From assembly GCF_014698305.1 (NCBI RefSeq), contig NZ_JACJST010000010.1, forward strand, positions 124,001 to 188,000: DNA of 64,000 bases, in the 5' to 3' direction. Below, one piece after another: positions 53,362 to 60,848 of the stretch. Source of the DNA: Anabaena lutea FACHB-196. GTDB taxonomy: Bacteria > Cyanobacteriota > Cyanobacteriia > Cyanobacteriales > Nostocaceae. The translations under genes and the position numbers were made by a program. The notes under the pieces are model-generated. The model saw only the letters and a program-made list of their open reading frames with translations. It was not told where the DNA came from and ran no database searches. The number at the start of each line of letters is the position of its first letter. Positions within the stretch are counted from its first letter, which is position 1.

Positions 53362-55647
53362 ATGTTTGATGAAAGAGTAACACAATTAGCAACAGGTTAT
53401 CAAAAAACCGTTGACCATATAATTGATGAACTTCAAATTACAGCCTCAGTATTAGCAGAATTAATCCAGGCTTTAATAGATAAAGCTAGAGAAAAATTGC
53501 AGCAAGAACTAGAAAACCTATCTGAAATTGAAGTACAAATAGGAAGTGAGAAATATCGGCTTGTTCCAGATGAGGAATTTCCTGGTGCTTGGAAATGGGA
53601 ATCTGCCGAAATGTCTGATGTCCAAGCACAGAATATCGCCAAGCTGTTAATGTTAACAGCAGCAGATAATTCTCGAGACATCACAGATATTGTTCTATAT
53701 AATAATAACTCTTCCTTAGCTATCATTGCCACTATTGAATCAGGTGATAAATTAACTGTTTACCAGCAAGATAATCAAGGTAAATGTCGTCATAACTGGG
53801 TGACTGAAAATTTAGACACTGAGGAAATTATTGCTGTAGTTTATGAACCCATAATTCGTTATTTACCTCCTAGTCAAAATTCCACAAGTAATAAAACAGA
53901 GTTAAAGGAAGAGTTAACAACAATTGTTGATGAACTGTTAGGTCAACTTTTTGGAAATCAAGATATTGAAATTCAAATTGTTGATAATACTACAGAATTG
54001 GAATTTACAACATCAATAGAACATACCAGAGAAAGTGTTGTAATAGAGAGCGAATTTACATCTGTTTTAGATTCACCATTTGAAGAAGAGACTTTCATAT
54101 TTTGGGATGAAAATACTCCATTACCAGAACCACCAGTAGATGATTCACCAGAATGGGATGATACGAGAGATATACCTATAGCTGCTGAGACGACATATAC
54201 AGAAGAACATCAACCTGATTTTATTAATAAACAAGTTTCAACGCATGAGATCAAATTTGAAGAAACAGTCACAGATACAACACCTAAAACTGATACTAAT
54301 AAAAAGAAAAAGTCAGATAAATTTGTTGAAACAACAGAGGAAGAAATTGAAACACCAAAGCGCAAAGTCGCTTTTACACCAAACTACAATGGTGTGGTTT
54401 CATCTCCAGCAATAACTTCTCAAAATCAGAACTGGGTTAGGGAAGTAGAAGTTCCTATTAAAAAGGATGTTGCAGCTAATTGGCAAAGATTTCTAGGTTT
54501 AACCTGGCTGAAAATGCGGCATAAATTGAAAGTTGAAAATGCCAAAATCGCTGAAACAGCAGTTGAATTTCTCAAGGCTTATGGAGAAACTTTAGCAGAT
54601 GGTTCTAAAATTTACAGAAGTGATACTTTTGTAATTAGAAAAGAAGGTGAAAAATATAGTATCCATCATCGTCGTGATGAATTATCTAATTTTTCTCATT
54701 CTCTGATGGAATTTACTGTCAATTCTCGTCAGGATATAAAAGTTAAAATTCCTCCTACACAAATGTTAGCAGTAGAAAGACAAGAGTTTTTGATGGTAGC
54801 TGAGAAGATTTCGAGTGAGAAGAAATTACCACAGCTACAAAATGCAGATATCAGAGATATTGCTAACCAACTAGGTTCTTTAGCACCTGCTGGCACTTTT
54901 GCAACGTTGGAAAGTTTTAGAAAGACTGAGGTTTTGGGTTTACTCAATTCGGCTTTACAACAAGCTAAGACTGATAATTTAACTATAGGTGAATATACGA
55001 TTTCTAGATCCAGGGATGTAGAAGCTGGAGTGGCACATTTGCAGCTACATAAAACTAATTATCAGGGTGAACAAGAAGAAATGTTATCTTTTACTCTCCA
55101 TAAAACAGCAGAAGGTATTATTAAGCAGGTAGATTATCTTAATATTAGCGATTGGGATTTAACACAGTTGAAGTTTATATCCCGCAATGCTCATTTGTTT
55201 GATTTGGAGAAGTATGGTTTAGTTGATAAAACAAGGGATGGTAGCAAGGAGGTTAAGAATATTGCTGATATATCTGTTCCCCTACATCCTGCACTTAAAA
55301 AGGTATGGCAGCAAGTGGAAAGGGATAATTCTCATATTAATTCTTCTCTCATTAATGCAGAAGAGGTTAAAAGTGGTATTCGAGATAAAGTTGAAAAATC
55401 TCAGGAGATGCTTTCTGTAGGTGAACAGAGGGAATTGTATTTTCAACTGTTGATTTTACAGAATTTAAAAGGTGATAATCTGCAAAGTAAAATGCCACCT
55501 TTGAGAGATATAACTAATGATTTGGAAAGGTGGCGTAAGGAAGTAGTTGCAAATAAATATACGCCAAAAGTAAGTATAATATCACAAAATATGGATGCTA
55601 AGAAGAAATCAAACAACTATAGAAATGTTACTGAATATTCTCTATAA
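53362..55647 (+). CDS. Large unrecognised plasmid protein after virD4
   Basis: A 761-aa soluble protein. An N-terminal helical part (1-50) precedes a small beta domain (QIGSEKYRLVPDEEFPGAWK), then an acidic Glu/Thr-rich linker (about 180-340), and a C-terminal region in which a beta module seems duplicated (DGSKIYRSDTFVIRKEGEKY about 413-432; IGEYTISRSRDVEAGVAHLQ about 540-560). No relaxase HxH motif, helicase or nuclease motif was seen. Its position after the coupling protein suggests a DNA-processing or accessory role in conjugation. Confidence 0.6.
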   Translation: MFDERVTQLATGYQKTVDHIIDELQITASVLAELIQALIDKAREKLQQELENLSEIEVQIGSEKYRLVPDEEFPGAWKWESAEMSDVQAQNIAKLLMLTAADNSRDITDIVLYNNNSSLAIIATIESGDKLTVYQQDNQGKCRHNWVTENLDTEEIIAVVYEPIIRYLPPSQNSTSNKTELKEELTTIVDELLGQLFGNQDIEIQIVDNTTELEFTTSIEHTRESVVIESEFTSVLDSPFEEETFIFWDENTPLPEPPVDDSPEWDDTRDIPIAAETTYTEEHQPDFINKQVSTHEIKFEETVTDTTPKTDTNKKKKSDKFVETTEEEIETPKRKVAFTPNYNGVVSSPAITSQNQNWVREVEVPIKKDVAANWQRFLGLTWLKMRHKLKVENAKIAETAVEFLKAYGETLADGSKIYRSDTFVIRKEGEKYSIHHRRDELSNFSHSLMEFTVNSRQDIKVKIPPTQMLAVERQEFLMVAEKISSEKKLPQLQNADIRDIANQLGSLAPAGTFATLESFRKTEVLGLLNSALQQAKTDNLTIGEYTISRSRDVEAGVAHLQLHKTNYQGEQEEMLSFTLHKTAEGIIKQVDYLNISDWDLTQLKFISRNAHLFDLEKYGLVDKTRDGSKEVKNIADISVPLHPALKKVWQQVERDNSHINSSLINAEEVKSGIRDKVEKSQEMLSVGEQRELYFQLLILQNLKGDNLQSKMPPLRDITNDLERWRKEVVANKYTPKVSIISQNMDAKKKSNNYRNVTEYSL

Positions 55648-56296
55648 ACAAAATATGTAAATTTTTTACCTGTAGCACGGAGCGTGTTAATTACAGGTCT
55701 ATTCATAAATATTTATTGCCAAATCAACCTCTTCTCCCTCTATACAGTGGAGTCGCTTCTCCATCTCGATATCACTAATACCAAGCATTTCGGCAGCACA
55801 TCGCAGAGAAATTTTCTTCTGTTGAGGACTTACGCAAGATTAACGTATTTTCGTCATTGCGACGGTTGGGAAGCAATCTCAAACCCATATTTTTCGTAGT
55901 GCCTCTTGCGGAATCAAAAAGTAGGAAGCGAATCGCTCGGCGAACTGCTCCAAGAAACGGAAGTCTAATGCCCGACATACAGCAGTTTCCGAAGCCTCTC
56001 ACCCAGGCTTTCATAGTTCAACATACCTTTTTAAAATCAAAATTAATAAAATGTTTATATTTACATAGCAACCATATAATCTTAACAAAAGCTATACTGA
56101 CAGTGTAAACCGAGAAAGTACCGTTGAAGCCAAGCGTTATGGTTATTAAAGTTTCATAGTCACCAGAGATTGGAAAGACACGACTGTGAGTATGAAGAAG
56201 CCAAAACTACTAGTGGGAGGACTAAAATTTTCAATTGTCCACTGTACATAACTAAACTGCTATCTTATTTTGTATTTTATTTACTTAACCGAGACT
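55648..56296. repeat. 649-nt gap with interspersed repeats, upstream of pPIWI-RE island
   Basis: It contains AGGACTTACGCA and CGTCATTGCGACGG...GAAGCAATC, widespread cyanobacterial repeats (about 55,825-55,880). A 13-codon open tail (NRESTVEAKRYGY) ends at about 56,149 and may be a gene remnant. A weak promoter candidate, TTGTCC with 17 bp to TGCTAT, lies near 56,235-56,265 before the nuclease gene. Confidence 0.5.
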
Positions 56297-57451
56297 ATGA
56301 GTAATATACCATCTCTAGATTCACAAAAAATACAAGCAAAAAAGATTCTCACCCGAATAGCAGTAGGGTTAGTTGAGCAACAAGAAAAAATCACTAAAAG
56401 AAATGCCTCTCCTATTACCAGTTCCAATGAACACATCAAATCAGGGCTTGAACAATTATCTGTCTTGTGTATAACTCATAAAAGCATGCCACCTTTGCAT
56501 CACAAAGAGGTGGTTAATTGGCTGCACCAGCCTGTAGAAGATTGGCCCGGAGTCGGTCAATTAATGGCTGATGCTAATCTTTTTGGCTCACTTTTATTTC
56601 TGGGACAACCCACAGATTTAGCTTATGAACTAAGTGAAAGAATGCTCTCAGGCAATCCTGAGATAGAAATTCAAGACATTCCTTTTAAGGATATTCTAGA
56701 ATACTGCTCAGAAAATAAGTTAGATGAGCAATATATAAGAGCTAGGCTGTTTCTAGTACAAAATCCTTATTTAGAATGGGGAACTAAAATTATCAACAGC
56801 GATTTAGACTGGGAACCTGAAATTCGTTCTTTATTGTGTGCAACTTATGAACGTATCCCTCTAAATTGTCGAGTTAAACAAAATGGAGTTGAACAGATAG
56901 CATTATGTCCCAGATGTGGGTGGACTTTGGAGTGGCAAGGCTCTTCACGGCATCGTGCTGTTTGTTATAGTGATTTGTGTTCTCGCCTTGTTAGTGATAT
57001 AAATACTCCTCAACAATGGATACCATATCGTCCAGAATCAATGCGAACTATTCGCGGTATCCAGGCTTCTGTAGTAGCTCCAGAACGGTCATTAATCCAA
57101 TTAATAAATACTCTAGTCAATCTAGGCTTAGATTGCTCCCTTTGGCCCAGTATAGATAATTATGATTTGATGATTAAATTCCCAAATGGGAAAGTTTGGG
57201 CAGTAGATATGAAAGACCAAGCAAATGCTAGAGAACTGGCTTGGTCTTTAAAACCTTTAAAACAATTTCCTGCCTGGGATAAAGCTTTTTATATTTTCCC
57301 GGATTACAGATACAAAGGTAAATATAAAAAAGTATTTCAAGCTGTTTGGGATGTGAGATGTCAAGAGAATTCTGCTCTTAGAGATATAGGTATTTTTTCA
57401 GTCAAACAATTTGTTGGTCAAGTTAAAAATTTTAAATCTTCTAAGGAGTAA
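56297..57451 (+). CDS. pPIWI-RE-associated REase with zinc ribbon
   Basis: The nuclease of a pPIWI-RE three-gene island. From ATG 56297 it is 384 aa (a TTG nine codons earlier is unlikely). The N-terminal helical region (about 1-190) corresponds to the pPIWI_RE_Y-type domain. Then comes a zinc ribbon, CPRCGWTLEWQ with the second pair in AVCYSDLC (Cys204, 207, 223, 228). The C-terminal PD-(D/E)xK domain has Asp290 in DNYDLMI and Asp304-x-Lys306 in WAVDMKD, then a helix with LAWSLKPLKQF. The core motif looks intact, so DNA cleavage is likely. The helicase start follows 2 nt after the stop. Confidence 0.85.
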   Translation: MSNIPSLDSQKIQAKKILTRIAVGLVEQQEKITKRNASPITSSNEHIKSGLEQLSVLCITHKSMPPLHHKEVVNWLHQPVEDWPGVGQLMADANLFGSLLFLGQPTDLAYELSERMLSGNPEIEIQDIPFKDILEYCSENKLDEQYIRARLFLVQNPYLEWGTKIINSDLDWEPEIRSLLCATYERIPLNCRVKQNGVEQIALCPRCGWTLEWQGSSRHRAVCYSDLCSRLVSDINTPQQWIPYRPESMRTIRGIQASVVAPERSLIQLINTLVNLGLDCSLWPSIDNYDLMIKFPNGKVWAVDMKDQANARELAWSLKPLKQFPAWDKAFYIFPDYRYKGKYKKVFQAVWDVRCQENSALRDIGIFSVKQFVGQVKNFKSSKE

Positions 57452-57453
57452 AA

Positions 57454-60400
57454 ATGAGAGACTGGCAAGATTGGTTAACAGAGATTAGCAAAGAACTCCT
57501 CCGATTAGGTCAAGATGATTTAATTCCTGTTACCTTTACTAAGACAGAAAGTAAGAGATTTTTTGAGGTTGAATTAGTAATAACCCTATATGCCGAAATT
57601 TATGAAAGTGCTAGCTACAGTAATATTAAAGAAGCTTGGAGTTTATTAACAAACTTCATTCCGAACGAATTAAAGAACAATCAGAAGCTAATAGAAGCTT
57701 GCACAAGAGTACGTCATAGAGTTCGGTATATTCGCACAGCAACAGCTTGGAAAAAATCCCTTCTGTGGTATAGTCAACAGCCTCTAAGCATCAGGCTCTT
57801 CGACATATCCTTAGAATCAGGAACATACACTAGGCAACCTGTAGTTAATTTTGTTCCGCAACGCGTAGAAACTATAAATAAGGCATTGAATGAACCAGCC
57901 AAGCATAAGTCTATATCGCGAAATTGGGCTAAATCAGAAAAAGAATATTGCTTTTATGTTAATTCAGAGGCAACTTCAGTATTTATTCCTACTAAACTCA
58001 TTGACGGAATGAAAGAGTGTTTATCTAATATTAGTACCACGGCAATACCAGTTAGTGAAAAACAAAGACGCTCTTCTCCTTTATCTCCTTTGAGAATCAG
58101 ATTATGTGATTTAAGGGAATCAGCAATAAAACTTGAAGAAAAACTACCTGGACGACAATGGAGTGAAAGATGGAAACAGTTAAATTCATCTCTATCTTTA
58201 ATAGAAGAAAATTTACAGCTTACGAATGAATTCACAATAAATGGTATTTTTCATTTGTTAGGACCTACTGGTTCTGGTAAAAGTACTCTTATCTATTTAC
58301 TGGTACACCATTTGTGTGAAAAATATTCAATCAGCAACCAAAATTTCCGAATCTGCATTATTGTTAATACAGTAACTGATGCCATTGATATGGCAGCAGA
58401 TTTTATCAAAGTCGGCTTATCTGCTGCTCCAATACTGGGAAAAGCTAGAGACTCCCATCAATATCAATATGGAATGGCTCATGCTGATAAGTTACAACCT
58501 GAAGATTTATATCAGCCCTACAACTCAGTAGAAGATACAAAAAATGCAGAATTATTAGATAATCCTGCTCTCCCTTGGCTAACAGGGAAATGCATTCTTT
58601 CAGGACTACTGAGTGAGGTTTCTATTCCAGCGGGTCAAGAACCTTGCCATAATTTAGTAAGTCCTGATGACCTCAAAAAACAAGAAAAAAATTACTCAAA
58701 TAAAATTACATATCATAGTTGCCCATTGCTTCCTATCTGTCCAGTTCACCAAGCAAACCGTGATTTAGTGAATGCCTCTATCTGGGTAGCTACGTCTGCT
58801 GCTTTTATCTACACAACAATGCCAATAGAATTGGTAGGAACTGAAATGCGGGTACTAGAAGCTGCTTATCATTACTGTTCCTTACTAATTGTTGATGAAG
58901 GGGATAGGGTACAAGTATCAATAGAAGATGACTTTGCTCCATCCAACGATTTAGCAGGTTCTCAAACAGCTATACTTGATTTCATTGAACACACTATAGC
59001 TGAAAAATCTTTTTATTCAGGAAGAACACAACTCAATGACCCCCGTTATCACGAATTAAGAGGAGTTGCTAGGGAAGCCTCACGATTATCAGATGGAATA
59101 TTCGTTAGATTATTTGACAAAATACATTTACGGAAATGGATAGGCGAAAGACCTCTTTATAATTCTCTAATTTATGAACAATTAATTGAGTCTATACGCA
59201 ATTTAGTACCAGATAATTTCCCAGAGACAGATTTATCAGAAGTTTTGTCTTTTTTAGAGGAGGAATTTAAAAACTACTATCTACTCCCCTCATCAAATGG
59301 GTTAGAAGATAGTGAAACTATCGAAAATGATTTAGAAAAGTTAGTCAGCGATGTTCGAAATGATAAGGGGGAAAATTTAATTAAAAAACTGAGAATTTGG
59401 CTACAAGAACGTTTACCTTGGCATCTTCCTCAATCACCACAAACGCAACAAATATTAGAAAGGTTAGAATTTAGTGTGTTGCTAACAGCAATGGATCGAC
59501 AGGTAAACGAACTGGTTCGTTACTGGCTCCTTGCGACAGCGGAACTAGGCAAAGGACTTTCTTTAAGCCAAAATCCTCCAGAGGAGTACATAGATTTAAA
59601 TGTAGAATCACCCCTCGGTCATCTGTTAGGGTATCAATTTGTAGACCAAACAGAGGAGAAAACTCCAAGGGGCTTACTAAGATATTTAGCCTGCTTCGGT
59701 TTGGGGCGTTATTTGCTATTGAACTTTCCATATCTATATGTAAATTTAACTGGCGATTATGGACCTCACACGCTAATAACTAGTGCCACCTCTTGGTCGC
59801 CTGGAAGTCCCCAATTCAATATTGGGATTCAACCCCATGCAATTCTATCTCCACCCCTTGAAGCAGTTGAAGCACTGTCTAACAGCTATTTTGAATTCAT
59901 CCGAGTTCCAGACAGTAGAGGAGAAGCAATAATAGTTAGCGGACGCTCTGGGAGAGGACGAAAAGATAGTCTACTGCAACTTACTCAGTATCTAGCTTTT
60001 GGCAGTGGTGGTAAAGACCGAATAACACAAGAGTTAGATTACTGGAATTCTCTTGGCACACCAAGAGCTGTCATTCTAATTACAGGCAGTTACCCAGAAG
60101 CACAGTTAGTCGCTAGAGAATTGCAAGAATCTAGCAGGTGGAGAAATCGGGTAGATTGTCTTCAATCAGACAGAGACGAAAAAATTGCTGAATGGCTCCT
60201 ACGACGAGGACAAGTTGAACAATTTTCAACAAGAGGGCGTGATTTATTGGTAGCACCTTTAGGAGCCGTACAACGCGGATATAACATTTTGTCACCAATA
60301 ACCAACAAAGCCTACTTGGGTAGTGTATTTTTTTTAGTACGCCCTTACCCAGTGCCAACAGATTTCGGTAGGCAAATTAGAGCGATAAACCGCTTGGTAT

Positions 60401-60843
60401 TTGATGATATTTTACAAGGGAGTAATATTTTACCGTCTAGCTTAGGAGAAACGGCAGCAGAAGCGATCGCTAAATTGCGAAGCCTGTCTTACAAAAACTG
60501 GCATCGACGACTCAGAGCTTCACATCATGGCTCGGCTTCCATTGATGTTGATTTTTGGCATGAACTTCTTTGGGATCAAGCTGTTTCTATAGTACAGGCT
60601 TTGGGCAGAGCTACCAGAGGAAATGTTCCTACAAGAGTCTTCTTCTGTGACTCAGCATTTTATCCACAAGGTGCAGAACGTAGTCTCCTAAAAGGATGGG
60701 TAGAAATTTTTGGAGAGTACCTTTCTCCTAATAGCAATAAACCCCAGGTAGAACAACAATTAGCCAGAATTTTATATGGATCAATTTATGACCGTCTAAA
60801 AGCTCTGGTAGAACATTTAGAACATAATAGCAACGGACGGTAA
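57454..60843 (+). CDS. pPIWI-RE-associated DinG/XPD-type helicase
   Basis: A 1129-aa SF2 helicase, the middle gene of the pPIWI-RE island. Residues 1-250 should be the pPIWI_RE_Z-type domain. Walker A is LLGPTGSGKS (270-277) and Walker B LLIVDEGD (481-484). Between them lie Cys380, Cys398, Cys423 and Cys429 (the last two in HSCPLLPICPVH), just where XPD/DinG helicases bind a 4Fe-4S cluster. The second RecA domain ends with VQALGRATRG (1047 onward, motif VI). AAGGAG overlapping the upstream stop gives a good ribosome binding site. It presumably unwinds or remodels duplex or R-loop DNA for the PIWI protein and nuclease. Confidence 0.88.
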   Translation: MRDWQDWLTEISKELLRLGQDDLIPVTFTKTESKRFFEVELVITLYAEIYESASYSNIKEAWSLLTNFIPNELKNNQKLIEACTRVRHRVRYIRTATAWKKSLLWYSQQPLSIRLFDISLESGTYTRQPVVNFVPQRVETINKALNEPAKHKSISRNWAKSEKEYCFYVNSEATSVFIPTKLIDGMKECLSNISTTAIPVSEKQRRSSPLSPLRIRLCDLRESAIKLEEKLPGRQWSERWKQLNSSLSLIEENLQLTNEFTINGIFHLLGPTGSGKSTLIYLLVHHLCEKYSISNQNFRICIIVNTVTDAIDMAADFIKVGLSAAPILGKARDSHQYQYGMAHADKLQPEDLYQPYNSVEDTKNAELLDNPALPWLTGKCILSGLLSEVSIPAGQEPCHNLVSPDDLKKQEKNYSNKITYHSCPLLPICPVHQANRDLVNASIWVATSAAFIYTTMPIELVGTEMRVLEAAYHYCSLLIVDEGDRVQVSIEDDFAPSNDLAGSQTAILDFIEHTIAEKSFYSGRTQLNDPRYHELRGVAREASRLSDGIFVRLFDKIHLRKWIGERPLYNSLIYEQLIESIRNLVPDNFPETDLSEVLSFLEEEFKNYYLLPSSNGLEDSETIENDLEKLVSDVRNDKGENLIKKLRIWLQERLPWHLPQSPQTQQILERLEFSVLLTAMDRQVNELVRYWLLATAELGKGLSLSQNPPEEYIDLNVESPLGHLLGYQFVDQTEEKTPRGLLRYLACFGLGRYLLLNFPYLYVNLTGDYGPHTLITSATSWSPGSPQFNIGIQPHAILSPPLEAVEALSNSYFEFIRVPDSRGEAIIVSGRSGRGRKDSLLQLTQYLAFGSGGKDRITQELDYWNSLGTPRAVILITGSYPEAQLVARELQESSRWRNRVDCLQSDRDEKIAEWLLRRGQVEQFSTRGRDLLVAPLGAVQRGYNILSPITNKAYLGSVFFLVRPYPVPTDFGRQIRAINRLVFDDILQGSNILPSSLGETAAEAIAKLRSLSYKNWHRRLRASHHGSASIDVDFWHELLWDQAVSIVQALGRATRGNVPTRVFFCDSAFYPQGAERSLLKGWVEIFGEYLSPNSNKPQVEQQLARILYGSIYDRLKALVEHLEHNSNGR

Positions 60844-60848
60844 ATAAA

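Noticed and set aside
53362-55647. Relaxase with a His cluster at YSIHHRRDE
   Set aside because: There is no three-histidine HxH motif with a catalytic N-terminal tyrosine, and the His pair lies mid-protein in a repeat module.
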